A stretch of DNA of 64,000 nt, from the NCBI GenBank assembly GCA_902805475.1, contig CADCSX010000010.1:930001-994000 (forward strand), in the 5' to 3' direction. Source of the DNA: Entonaema liquescens (lineage: Eukaryota > Ascomycota > Sordariomycetes > Xylariales > Xylariaceae). A program made the position numbers and the translations under genes. The notes under the pieces were generated by a model. The model was not told where the DNA came from and searched no databases. It saw nothing but the letters and a program-made list of their open reading frames with translations. Below, one piece after another: positions 1-11,300 of the stretch (position 1 is its first letter; each line of letters opens with the position of its first letter).

Positions 1-334
1 TGCGCTTGGGAAGCGCCCGCGCGAGGAAGGATTTCTCGGCTACCTCGCCGTATAGCGCGGCTATGTCCTCGAGGCGCGTGTAGGGCCGCGGCAGCGGCTC
101 CCGGGTGTCGGTGCGCGCGACTAAGTGCAAGCTAGTTTGAAGAAGCCAGCCGAAGAAGTGGTAGGGGATGCCGCCGGGGCCGAGGGCGAGCCATTGCCGG
201 TAGCACGACCAGGCGTAGGCGAGGAACGGGGTGACGGCGGCGGTGATGCCGGTGGCGAGGAGGATGGGTTTCTGGTGGGCCCGGAGGACGTCCGGGTTGA
301 TGAAGGCTGCGTATTTCTTGAGGAGAAGACTCAT
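1..334 (-). CDS. Luciferase-like domain protein, N-terminal part (runs off the window)
   Basis: The ATG at 334 opens 111 codons that stay open to the left edge, so only the N-terminus is present. What is visible is a short basic/hydrophobic start (MSLLLKKYAAF), a hydrophobic segment around residues 27-42 that could be a membrane anchor, and then LALGPGGIPYHFFGWLLQ at about residues 49-66. The GPGGxPxxxxGW pattern is what I associate with fungal proteins carrying the 'luciferase' domain (Pfam PF17648). These are uncharacterised and are not known to emit light. The frame has third-position GC bias typical of fungal coding sequence. No intron is seen in this part. The family call rests on one motif recalled from memory and could be wrong; that the frame is coding is more secure. 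Its 5' end faces the 3' end of the protease gene. Confidence 0.55.
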   Translation of the reverse strand, partial: MSLLLKKYAAFINPDVLRAHQKPILLATGITAAVTPFLAYAWSCYRQWLALGPGGIPYHFFGWLLQTSLHLVARTDTREPLPRPYTRLEDIAALYGEVAEKSFLARALPKR

Positions 335-1253
335 TATGGCGGCTTAGTGTGGGTGTATGTAAGTGGACCGGATGTGGGTGAGTTGGAATGGAGTCTGTAT
401 GGGTGAGTGAATGCCTGATGGTTCGAGATGGGGGTTTATAACCGTGAGATATAACTCGGATCGGACACAACAGATTCGGCGAAGAGGAAGTATATCCGGG
501 TGATGATTAGATTATCCCGCATGCGGCATGAAGGTTGGTATCTAAGAGCTTAAGTATGACTCTTCACCGAATCCTTCTATGGCACTTTCTTAGGTGCCTA
601 AAATTAACCTAAACAGGACCGTAAAATGAGTCGAAAATAAGACTATGTTATCCATTATTTTCTTTATTATTTAGCCATTTACACATTCGTAGGCATCGCA
701 ACCGAGGCATTGGGACCACTCACGGTGACCAGCGGACGACTAAGGATCGGCCAGTGGTATGATGTCAGGCGAGAGGGACGGATTTCAAGAGCTGTTGGTG
801 GTCATTGCCAACAGACGGAGCTGACTTGTTAGCTTCCATACCAGGAGCTTAACCGGATTAGGACGAGGTAAGGCGAGGATGAAGAATACACCTCTCACGA
901 AGGATGCCGTAGTTGCTAATGACGACTCCGCCTCCAACAGACGGGAACGAATCCGATCCAATTCGGAAGGGGAGAAGCGACCGAAGTGCCGAGCGCGAGG
1001 AATATTCAAACCAATGACACTGGGATGTGAGCCGCTTACGCGAAATCCTGCTAGAAGCGTTCAATTTATCCCGTTTATCAATCTGATTATCAAACCCGGA
1101 GTTTATTAAACTTAGGGACTCATAGTCATAACCAAAATTCAACGCGTATATTCATATTATATACCACCAATTACGAAGTTTCTCCCCGAGTAAACGGTGA
1201 TGTCTCGAGCCGCGTGCATCGTGGCACGAATTAGCAGTAGAACGCTCAACGGC
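335..1253. other. Intergenic region
   Basis: Upstream region of the left-edge gene and 3' flank of the protease gene. It holds only short chance open frames on both strands, a mildly AT-rich stretch near 600-680, and no RNA gene or repeat that I can recognise. Confidence 0.5.
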
Positions 1254-2782
1254 TTAAAGGGGCTTATTAGCAAATCCAAGTTGGTTATTACCGCCATGAA
1301 AAACCACAAACTGCGCCTTCAGGAAAATATCTCCGTAAATAGCAAAAGGAAACCCCGCCGGCGAAGCTTGTATGCCGCCGAAACACGTCGTCGCATCCTC
1401 AAATGTATCACCGTCCACAGGCGCGAAGTTGATGAAGTCGCCAGGGATCACGGCCTGATAGCTCCCAATCATCGCTGTGTAATCCGGCAGCGAAGCAGAG
1501 CACGGGAAGATATAACCCCCTGCTCCCCTTACGTCGTTAACAGCCCCTTGCACCTTTGAGTAGTACCCTTCTGCAATCTCTTGCGGGACAAGCAAGAGGG
1601 TAGTACCGGTATCCGCGATAGCTTCGTGTGGCGCAGAAACGACACCAGATCCAGCCACTGAATATCCCTCGGAGGTAAATTGCCAGAAACCAGAAGACGT
1701 ATTTACTGGTATGAACGTGATTTCGCCCGTGAACTCGGTTCTATCAATAAAGCCGAAATTGTAGTTACCAGCTATTATCTGTCAATATATACCATCTGCA
1801 TGAGAGTATTTCATCATAGACTTACGCTCTGCTTTCCTCAGATTAGCGGTGAATAAAGGAGATGCGAGATCTGATATCGCATTCTCGAAGAAAGTCTTCT
1901 GCTGAGTAGGTTGAACCGTGTTTATAATGCCAAACGCCAACCCCAGAAGCCCGTCTGTATCAGGTCGTTGCGTAAAAGACACCGAGACATTACGAGCAGA
2001 CTCTACAGCTTGATTCTGAACCGTAACTCCACCAACCGAAACCGTGTCCAAGTAAACATTACCATTGGAGCTGCTGCCATCGCCGTAGCTGATAGCCCAC
2101 GTTTTCCCCGTTAGTAACTGGGCCGTTGAGCTCTGCTCAATATCCCACTGAAGCGGATGTTAGTGGCGATTGGTTTACAAGGTGGATTTATACTCTATAA
2201 GACAGAATGGCTCCGGAAAAAAAGGGGGGGGAACATACTGCATCCTGGCCCATGACTTGGTTCGCCGGTGTCTCAGAACTAAATACCCATAGATCGGAAG
2301 AACCTGTATCAAAGTCTAGGTTCAAAGTCTGCGGCGGAGTACCGATCTCTACCGGGCATAGATATTCGGAATCAAACATCTGCGGAACCGCTGCTACCTC
2401 GCCTGAAAACTTATAAGCTAAGGCAACGAAAGCCGTGAGATAGTCGTACCTTGGGGATCAGCAGTCGAATTGCTCCCTGTCCCATCGTTTCCCAGCAGAC
2501 CTAGTTCCTTCAGTATCTCCTCTATAGTAGAGAGCAGGTCATCAGAAATCGCTGCGCCGTATTTCGAATACGCCCTCGCGATAGCCATGGAACCCCTACC
2601 CTTCCGCTGTCCGTAGAACTTCTTATTCGGAACCTGACTGATCTTAAATGTCATGCCCCCAAGAGTCGTAATCTCGAACAACGGATCTAGCGCTCCGCGC
2701 TTCTGCACGGGCCAGCCCACACCAGGTCAGTGCAGCAGAGGGCGTACGCCGCTACCGCAGCGGCAGTATTCGCGATCTTCAT
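1254..2782 (-). CDS. Pepsin-like aspartic protease (A1 family), with an apparent frameshift in the signal peptide
   Basis: A secreted or vacuolar acid endopeptidase of the endothiapepsin/aspergillopepsin type. Four exons on the minus strand: 2782-2450, 2402-2239, 2147-1826 and 1771-1254. The introns are 47, 91 and 54 bp with GT..AG ends, and 2148-2238 has a clear CTAAC branch site. Phases match, giving about 425 codons from the propeptide on. Both catalytic motifs are intact: LDFDTGSSDLWVF in exon 2 and AIADTGTTLLLV in exon 4; ISYGDGSSS marks the flap region. A KR site near the start and a long basic propeptide precede the mature enzyme. Odd: the ATG at 2782 opens a good signal peptide (MKIANTAAAVAAYALC...) in a different frame from the propeptide, and they would join if one G were present near 2708-2712. 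As read, the ATG frame stops after about 31 codons. This is either a base-call error or an inactivating deletion. Confidence 0.85.
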
Positions 2783-4011
2783 AATGAGAGTATCGTCGAT
2801 CTGTTTAAAAATCTTACCCAAAAAGAAACAATTGGAAGAAATCTGAAAGAAGCTAAGCTCTCAGAGAATCGAACAAGACTGCGCAACTAGAGCAGGTGAT
2901 AGGAACCCCGAACCGGCGAGCCAGAAAGACGAAAAAAAAAAAACGAAAACTTAATACCAGAGAGCGCAGGTAACTAGCAAAGGAATGATGTGGAAACGAA
3001 GAAAAAAGGGAAAAGTTAGCATCAACAATTAGAGAAATGCGTTGATGCAAATACTCGACCTACCAACTCCCGGTTTCACATCACGCCCACCGGCGTAGCC
3101 ATCCCGAGCGCGAACATGCTGCAATCTACGCCCGACTAGAAGCTTATGCATAGCGATGGATGATTGATATGCTCCGGGGTATAGGCTTCAAGGCGGAGGG
3201 TGTTCGCGCCTTTTTTTTTTCTGGGGGTCGATCATTCATGCCCCCCTTTGCCTGTTCCGGACGGGGTTGTAATGCTTAGATGAGATGATCAAACGCGAGA
3301 TACGCGAGCCGTACGCATTCGGAGAAGAGCATCCCCAGCTCCGTCTAAAGGTTAGTTCTAGGTGGGCAATAGTAACGATTGTGCTCATAACCGATGAACA
3401 TTGAACATCCTATACCAACTTATTATTAACCTTATTGAGGCCGAGGCAAAACGACGCGAACTGGGACCTAAGATTATCTCAGCAAGCTCAGACCACATCT
3501 TTCGTTCGCTATATTGTAACCCCTCTAGCCACAGATAATAGGTAAGCATAGATGTGTGTAAGGTTGCCTATTTGAGATAATCTTATTATAACGTTAAGCC
3601 CGGACGTTTATACGTTCCTTTTTTTTTTTTTTTTATCAAGACTTCTCAAGGCTGAAAGTAACTACGGCATAGAGACGTCAGTGGCTTGAACTTCAAACAC
3701 TTTCAATGGTTAAAACAAGGATAAGGTCCCTTCTTGCCAACGTTCATACATAGGCACATACATAGGTAAGTAAGTAGGAGTCAACCTCGCAGAGATACAC
3801 GGGATCGGAATCTAGGTAGAAATACATAATTATAAACTTCTCCGTTGACTGTTGTTGCCTATGTGATCGCAGGTTCTTTTACGAGTTATATCGACCCAGT
3901 GAAATCCCACAGTCCTACGCGTATCCTACACCTATACTATCCCTCTTCGTGGTACTATTTTCATGATATTTTCAACGTGATATTCTTACTTGCACCGCTA
4001 TCATAGCATCT
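2783..4011. other. Intergenic region
   Basis: Upstream region of the protease. It contains an A-run at 2932-2943 and a T-run at about 3619-3634. No coding frame, RNA gene or element is recognisable. Confidence 0.5.
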
Positions 4012-4722
4012 TTGGATCACCAAGGATCATCCCAAAATCCTTCGTCAAGTCCTCCATCAAGTCCTATATCATTGGCTTCCTCTTCTGGATCGCGAATAGA
4101 ATCCGGGGTGGCCGCGTGGCTTGATCCTATCGGGTCAGGGCCACCATCAACAGCTAGTGAGCAAACCGACACCTCGTACCCGATTCTACGGCGTCTAGTT
4201 TTACGGACAGCACCTCCTCCGAAACTAGCGAGCTTCCACCGTATCTGGCAATGGAGGAGTTCCGAACAATAGCGCTGCCAAGAAACTCAATTCACTTAAT
4301 AACACTCGACTCGGACCAACCACCACCACCACTTCCAGCCCGGATTCAACAAGATGTCGATGAAGTTTTATCGAAAGATGAGGTGTGGCTTTCCGAGGAT
4401 TTAGAATTACTACGAGAGATATTCCTTTCAGTTCCGTCTCGATCGGCACATGAACATATCTTGTTGATTAATATTATGGGGTTTTCCGTCCCTAAAAGGC
4501 CACGACTCCCATAGCATACGGCAAGCCGGTACGTTCTACTTAAATCCGCTCAGTGATTTCCAGAAGTTATATTCGACAATGCACCATATTATGACCTGGG
4601 CAAATAATGTACAGTTACCAAAGATTATGAAGGGCTACCAGGCGTGGAAGGGTAAGGGTTGCCCTCCGCATCGGTTCGGGGCGCCTGGACGTACCCGAAG
4701 AGGCCGTTACTCACCAGTATGA
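4012..4722 (+). pseudogene. Unassigned coding relic spread over three frames
   Basis: Three overlapping plus-strand segments read like successive parts of one protein. The first (about 4012-4170) is Ser/Pro-rich. The second (about 4163-4510, another frame) contains MEEFRTIALPRNSIHLITLD, an acidic stretch (DVDEVLSKDEVWLSEDLELL) and then HILLINIMGF. The third (about 4490-4722, a third frame) contains TFYLNPLSDFQKLYSTMHHI and a basic Gly/Arg tail ending at TGA 4720-4722. No GT..AG intron of normal length explains the frame changes, and there is no in-frame ATG at the beginning. I do not recognise the family. It could be a decayed gene, a transposon gag-like relic, a real gene with small unrecognised introns, or chance. 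Confidence 0.35.
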
Positions 4723-5535
4723 AGCTTAAGGTGACAGCAAAGTATAGTGAGTAACTGCTCTTGGCAAGATGCGTTCATATCTCCCTTTTTTTTTTTTTTT
4801 GTCCCTTTTCGATATTTGCAAGGCCTATCATATTTCAAGTCCTGATGACGTTTGTTCTATACAAGCGAATGGAACTTGTACCTCATAAATCTATTCGAGT
4901 CGTATACGCATGAACGATAGACCTAGAAGCTTTTAACGGAATATACGGTATATGAACTGTTATGGCGGCTAAATTGACCAACAAAACTTCTCACTTCTCA
5001 TTAAAGTGAAAGGGGGGAAGGAAGTTTGACATGTATACACATTCTTGCTATGGCATCCATCAGCCTCATCTTTAATATTTTGTCTACCTAGGTACTTATG
5101 TATCTACTTTATATAAGCACCCAGCTAGCTTATCTTGTAAGCAAGCGCAGGTATACATAGACTTATATAATTTTATGTACCACATCGTACAGGGCCACAC
5201 CGAGCAACCCATATCTACACATTCGCTGTATGTCACCCAACCGCTCGAGCATCGCAAATAACAAAACACGCTGCACTATGAGTGAATATGCATTTCTGAG
5301 CCTGATCTGTACATTATTTTTCACCCCTCTCACCCTGCCCTTTTTGCCCTAAACGCCCGCGCACTATGAGAGACCTGTACTAGAAAACAAAAGAGACGCC
5401 TGTCTAGCCTATCTAGCCAGAACCGGACGATGCCGTAGCAGTCTCATGCCATGATGATGTAGACCCAATGTAATGAACGTCTAAAATTACAAGTACTTTT
5501 TCTCTTTTCTTTTTTCTCTACCAGTCGAATCACTC
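4723..5535. other. Intergenic region, 3' flank of the zinc transporter
   Basis: AT-rich, with a T-run at about 4787-4800 and the exact palindrome TACCTAGGTA at 5085-5094. No gene seen. The part next to 5536 is probably the 3' UTR of the zinc transporter. Confidence 0.5.
5085..5094. other. 10-bp palindrome TACCTAGGTA
   Basis: Exact palindrome, one of three identical copies in this window (also 30750-30759 and 58497-58506). About 0.06 copies are expected by chance in 64 kb. Function unknown. Confidence 0.6.
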
Positions 5536-7299
5536 TTAATGGTGATGCCCATGCCCGTGATCACTATCCCCGTTATGATCATGGCCCGAATGACTAGACC
5601 TGCGACTCGATCCCGCCTTAGAGCCGGTCCCCGAAGGTAGCGAACAGCAACCTTTGCCCACACAATCGTCCACGCACTCTAAAAGACACACATCGGGCGG
5701 GTAGCGTGGTGAAGCTTGGCCGTCAAGCGTCATAGAACCGTCGTCGATAGGATTATAGTCCTGATCCAGACAGAACTCGGGTTGAATCGTGGCGCTGTGG
5801 ATACCATAGGCATGCAGACACTTTCGGGCTTGCTTAGCAAGCTTCATGTACTTCTCCCCTCCTTCGCTCGTAATGGGGAACGCGACCTGCACGTGCAGCG
5901 ACGCGATCACCTTCGTGTCGGAAAGTTGCCAGATGTGCACGTGGTGACAGCTGATTACGCCCGGTAGAGCCTGTATGTCCTCCTTGATGTCCTGAAGATC
6001 GATGTGATCCGGTGTAGCCTGCAGTAGTACCTGGGCTGTCGCTTTCGTTAGGGGAATTGCGGACTTGAGAATGATGAGAGTAATGAACAATGATACGGCC
6101 GGATCGGCGTAGAATCGTCCGGGCCAATCAGTTAGCCATATAATCAGAGCTGTAATAATAACACCAACATTTCCTAAAGCATCGCCCAAGACATGGAGGA
6201 CCATAGCGTTCATGCCCATGTCAGCATGGTTGTGGCTATGTCCCTTCTTCTTCGACTTTGACTTCGGCCTATTATGATGATGGTCTAAGTGAGTTCCGGA
6301 GTCACGTCTAGCGCGGCGGTGATGACGGTGAGAACTTCTCGATCGGCTTGAATAACCCTTGTGAGCGGACCCCTTATCTGCCGTACGTTCGTTTGCTACT
6401 AGGGGAGTGGTCTCATCAATCGCCGATTCATCGCGAACAGGAGAATCCATGGGGCTATCGTCGATAGAACTCTCGTCCGTTTCCTCGTTACGGCTGGATC
6501 GGCTGTGCTCAATAATATCCTGTCTGAAGCTGGCTGGGTGGATGCTGAAATCGTCGATACTGGCCAGGCGGCTATGCTTAAGGCTACCTGCGCGTCGACG
6601 CTCTCTTCCCCTGGGAACCGAGCTCCGACTGCCGCCTCGTTCCTGGAGATCGGGTCTTCCTGGTTGCCCGAATTGTACGTGGCGAACTGTCTCCGGCGAG
6701 GCATTCGCAGCACGGGCTCTTGCTATTGCTACTTCGGGCAATATACCTGCCACCGGTGCGTTCTCATCTACTAATGCCTGCGTCGCGGTTACTCTACCCT
6801 CCTCGGCGGCCATAATATCATCGTGCTTGTGAACATGTTCGTGTCCGTGATTGTGGTCGTGGTCATCATCGTGGGAATGGTCGCCATGATCGTGCCCGTG
6901 TCCCCCAAGAACTAGAAAACCGGCGAGATTCGAAGCCAACCCGCAGCAGCCCACAATGAGAATAAGTTTCGGGTTCGAGACTTCCTGAGGCTCGATGAAC
7001 CGAGTTACCGCTTCGAGGATGATAGAGACGCAAAGCGCAATTAGGAAGACAGCGTTGAAAGCGGCACCGAGGATTTCGGCGCGAACCCAACCGTAGGAAA
7101 ACTTGTTGGTAGTTTCTCTCTTGGCAACGGTCACGGCCCATAAACCAATAATTAGTGAGATGATATCGTTCAGCATGTGGAATGCGTCTGCCATCAATGC
7201 TAGGGAATGGACCATAAAGCCTGATATCAACTCCACAAGAAAGAAGGTAATATCAATGGCCAGCATTATGCTGATCCGGGTAGTTTTTGACCAAGCCAT
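5536..7299 (-). CDS. ZRC1: Vacuolar zinc/cadmium transporter, CDF family (ZRC1/COT1 type)
   Basis: Cation diffusion facilitator, expected to move Zn2+ into the vacuole in exchange for H+. A single 587-codon exon with ATG at 7299; the start MAWSKTTRISIMLAIDI is typical of fungal Zrc1. The first metal-site signature is ADAFHMLND at residues 37-45 (His41, Asp45), and the second is HVLGDALGN at about residue 366 on. Between membrane segments 4 and 5 lies a very long cytosolic loop. It begins with a His/Asp-rich run (residues about 133-160) and continues through a Ser/Arg-rich, probably disordered part to a basic KSKSKKKGHSHNH segment. The C-terminal domain has HHVHIWQLSD, as in CDF cytoplasmic domains, and the protein ends in a second His-rich tail (DSDHGHGHHH). 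Length and architecture fit the family; no lesion seen. Metal specificity (Zn versus Co/Cd) cannot be read from sequence. Confidence 0.95.
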   Translation of the reverse strand: MAWSKTTRISIMLAIDITFFLVELISGFMVHSLALMADAFHMLNDIISLIIGLWAVTVAKRETTNKFSYGWVRAEILGAAFNAVFLIALCVSIILEAVTRFIEPQEVSNPKLILIVGCCGLASNLAGFLVLGGHGHDHGDHSHDDDHDHNHGHEHVHKHDDIMAAEEGRVTATQALVDENAPVAGILPEVAIARARAANASPETVRHVQFGQPGRPDLQERGGSRSSVPRGRERRRAGSLKHSRLASIDDFSIHPASFRQDIIEHSRSSRNEETDESSIDDSPMDSPVRDESAIDETTPLVANERTADKGSAHKGYSSRSRSSHRHHRRARRDSGTHLDHHHNRPKSKSKKKGHSHNHADMGMNAMVLHVLGDALGNVGVIITALIIWLTDWPGRFYADPAVSLFITLIILKSAIPLTKATAQVLLQATPDHIDLQDIKEDIQALPGVISCHHVHIWQLSDTKVIASLHVQVAFPITSEGGEKYMKLAKQARKCLHAYGIHSATIQPEFCLDQDYNPIDDGSMTLDGQASPRYPPDVCLLECVDDCVGKGCCSLPSGTGSKAGSSRRSSHSGHDHNGDSDHGHGHHH

Positions 7300-8280
7300 C
7301 GCGTCGGTTTTATGGTGGGCTGATCGAGACGAGTTCGCGAAAGAAATGATAACTATGGGAGAGCCGAAGCTCTTTTTTGTCTCCTGAGACTGCTGCGGTT
7401 ATATGCGAAGAAAGCAAAAGAGAAGATGAAAAATAAGGGTGAGTAAAATTATTAGTGGCGACAGCCCGGGATTGTAGGTTCACCTGGGTTAGGTAGTCTA
7501 CAAACCTAGACCGGCCGGCGTTGCTCGGTGTGATGAAAGAAAAAAAAAGTTAAGTGTTGTAATTAAAGTCGTTAGTCGCTGCCGAATAGGCTTTTAGACT
7601 CAAATAGTCGTAGCCATGCGACAGCCGGCACTTTAGTATTTATTGTCTGAATGATAACCGACAGGGCGGAACGAAATGTTAGAATGTTAACGTTTCGAAA
7701 CAGACGAAACAAGACGAGGATTTTCTGAGACGCAAAGTGGAAAAGAATTTGGGGATCTTTTAGGGAAGCGCAGGGGATTTTGTTGTGGAGCCTTAACAGG
7801 CGATCAAAAATACAAGACGCAGCTCGGGTTCGGATCGGAGAACTCGTAAATGGTAAATGGCGGGGGATGTTGTTATCAGATGCAAGCACAGACCTGGCAG
7901 GCGCAATTGACGGGAAGGATCTTTGTTCTGGGTAAGATTGGCTTCGTGAGGAAAGAGGGAATTTCTGAAGGGGTTGATGGCGCTATTATGTCATAGAGGT
8001 TTGCCTCTCGTTCTTTCCATTCGAATTAGATCATCTCATTGGTCCACTTTATATGGGAACATCTAGGTACATAGTATAAAAATCCAGTAGGGCGGACACA
8101 GGGTATGCAGTATATTAAGGACAGGTGCTATGGTAGCAGTGAAGTACCTATGTATAGCTGAGTGATCAGAGTTTCCATTAAAATTGGGCTGACCAGATGA
8201 TGGACGGATCGGTAGGTAGGTGCAGTGCATGTAATCCGTACCTAACCTTATGATGTCGTAACATTAAAGAAGCATCGACC
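7300..8280. other. 5' region of the zinc transporter gene
   Basis: Presumed promoter and leader of ZRC1 (the gene reads leftward). It includes an A-run near 7540-7549. No confident zinc-responsive element was identified. Open frames here look like chance. Confidence 0.4.
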
Positions 8281-8308
8281 GATTACCGATTACCGATTAC
8301 CGATTACC
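8281..8308. repeat. Tandem repeat, 7-bp unit GATTACC x4
   Basis: Four exact copies of GATTACC, preceded by a partial copy. A simple microsatellite at the left edge of the gene-poor block. Confidence 0.9.
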
Positions 8309-11300
8309 GCTACATAACCCCTATACATATATCCACCTTTCATCGTCAAACCACATTAACAATCCTATGCTGGAATGCGCGCCTCAATTATAAATCCCGG
8401 TTCCTAATCTTCGGGTCGTGTTTGTTCCCCAATATTCAAGACCCATTCCGAACAACATTACCTATTTTCCAATACCGAACGTCCCCCTGGATCCCAATAC
8501 GCTGTTTAAGCTGTGGGTCTATAGCAAAACTACTGAGAGCACGCAATATGTTCCCACATTGCAAACCACCTTGATGGAAACAATGGAAGTCATAGTAGCA
8601 AAGCTATAGTAAGGTCAATGCCATATCTTCCCTTGAAAACAGGTCAACTATCTAGGAGAGCCACTATGGCCAAGGCAGTTGAATACGGGAATATCTTGCC
8701 TACCCAAAGGATGAATAATCGCCCTCTTAGCCGAACCACCATCGGCCTTCTCTTATAAATCCCTTTTACTCAGCGTGATTACAAACACTATTAATAGCCT
8801 CATTCCAACGTTTCTTGTGACCGAAAAGTTGCTATTAGATATAATTCTTAAATATCAAAATAGTTAGTAAAAAGTACAGGTATTTACCGAACTCAAATGA
8901 TTGCTCACAAACCAACGCACAGAGCCTGCGCAATGAAGCTTAGCAAAATTATCTACTACAGTAGCTTGAAGTTTTGAAAGCAATGACATAACCTTAGATG
9001 TCGTTTCATCCATCTTGGAATTAGAGTCTACTAGGAGATCAGGATACTTCGTTTCGCGGTTTTAGCTTCTCTCTATACACACAACAACTTCATAGCTCGA
9101 AAGATCGCCTTCAGGACCGTATCCACCCAGACGATCCCGAGGAGCTTGATGGCTCATACTATCCCTTAGAATAGCAATCATGCTTCGAATTTCTCTCAGA
9201 GCCGGCAGAGTTCGCTTGAAGCGAACACCGTCCGCGATAGTGACTACCTCATATTATCCTATAATGACATTTGTCAGATATCAATATAGTATACATCATA
9301 TCAGCATTTCCCGCCGTTTCCGTAACGTGGAAGCGAATAGTCTCTGCAAAATTAGCCAGTTCCAAGAGAACTATAGGTGTTAAGTAACTATAAATGGTAA
9401 CATCAGCTTTAGTTTTCACAGATGTAACTCTTTTTATCGCTTCCTATACAGTCGTCACAAGGTGAAATCAAAGGACATGAATTTAACTTTGCTATTCCAA
9501 GAGGAACTCTTGATATAGCTTTAAGAACCCGTAGCTCTATATATGAGTACCTAGAATTTCGCTTATTCTGCATGTTCTACCTCTCAAGTATAGTCGCGCT
9601 CACTGGCTTAGTGGTTGCCTAGGAAAGAAATGGCTATTGACCTGGAGTTATGCGCCCCAACCCGCCGCCATTAGTCCATATATTATATGTAGTATGCTAG
9701 GCTTCCCCTTTTGGCGGTTCTTCAATGGGATTCGACCTTGTTATTGCAAAGCGTTCAGCAATTTGCTTCTTAGTCCATCTGAGTACCCATAGTAGGTAAA
9801 CGGATGCTGATAGCCGAGTTGTACGACTCCTATGCTGATATGATGTATACTTGTGACTCTTAACGCTCGCTAAATACTATGGAACTATAATCCTAGGTAT
9901 TGATATATGCTATGTCCGTTAAGAAGTGTCAGCACTTTGCCAACTATGATGCCTAGTACATTAGGTATTCTAATCTCGACACGTAAGAGCCCGGTTTCTA
10001 ACCCGACGGATATAAGATAAAGCGAAAATAGAGAGAAATATAGATAGTTGTTTATGAAAGGATACTTGAGGAACTCAAAAGAGGCTACTGGCACACAGTA
10101 GGCTTCCCCTGTTGACAATATATAGGCGAGATTCTTAGGCTACATTCAACTATATCTTGACCTAGGTCTATGCAAAATATATTCAGTTTGGTTAAACTAA
10201 TAGGGACCAGAAAATTAGACTAACACAAGCAAAAACACAATGTCATTATGAGCAACTTCGAAAGAGGTAAGCTACCTTAACAGCTTAACAGCCGAACTAG
10301 TGATTTTCATTTTCATTTTCGTTCGTTAGGAATGTGGTCAGCTCGAGAGGAATACCCTGCTAGAAAGAATGCAATCGTATCAAGAGAGTAAATAGTAGTT
10401 GACAGGATTGCCTTGCTCAACTTTCGTAATATTGTCAACAAAATGACAACTGGGTATTTCGAGATATTCGAAAAGCATGACCAAGGGAAGACACGGCTCA
10501 GAGCCAAATAGAACGGACAGGAAGCCCTTACCCCTCCGCCAGTATAAACAGGGAAAATCACTTTCCAAGGTCACCGCTCCTACCTACCACAGCCTACGTG
10601 GCTCCGTTCTCCGTCCATCGTGAAGGAATACAACGACGACCCTACCATTAATACTACCTAGTATGTCAAAGTCATCCAGTAAGCACTTCCGGCCCACGAA
10701 TCCCTGCCTGATTCCCAAGACATCTCCCCCTCAGCCATGGATCAGTCTCCAAATGCAGCATGAGAGGAGGTATCGGGCGCCAGACCATCCTCAAGTATGG
10801 ATACGGTGCATTGTATCACAGAAAAAGGTTATACTCGGTCCTAGACAGGATTCTGCCAGAGTCTACGCTTGACGTGGGTTGCAAGCGGGCTTCGTCGGGA
10901 ATAGGGGAGGGATGTAACAATCGAGTCCACTCCGAGACGAAGAATAAGAACGATACACGCATTTACAATAATAGGGTTATGTCGAGAGATTCGTAGCCTT
11001 GTTGAAGTTTCTTCCTTGCGGATATAGCAATGGAGATGATTACTTTGGTTTGGAGTTGCAGTGGTCTCTTTGCCTGCGGCCTAGCTTGTCGATCTCACAG
11101 CACGACCACTTAGGGGTAATGTTCACTGGTTTGCCACATTTACCTCGCTATATCATGTACTTGTAATTAGGAGCATCTTAACGCCCCCCAGGCGAGCTAG
11201 CCGCGCCCATGTTTCTTTGATGGTTTGGATAGCAGCTCACGTGCATACCAGATCAAGCCTATGATTCCATTTAAGGTAAATGGGTATATGCAGTGGGATC

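Noticed and set aside
6407..6832. 141-codon plus-strand frame
   Set aside because: Antisense shadow of the zinc transporter.
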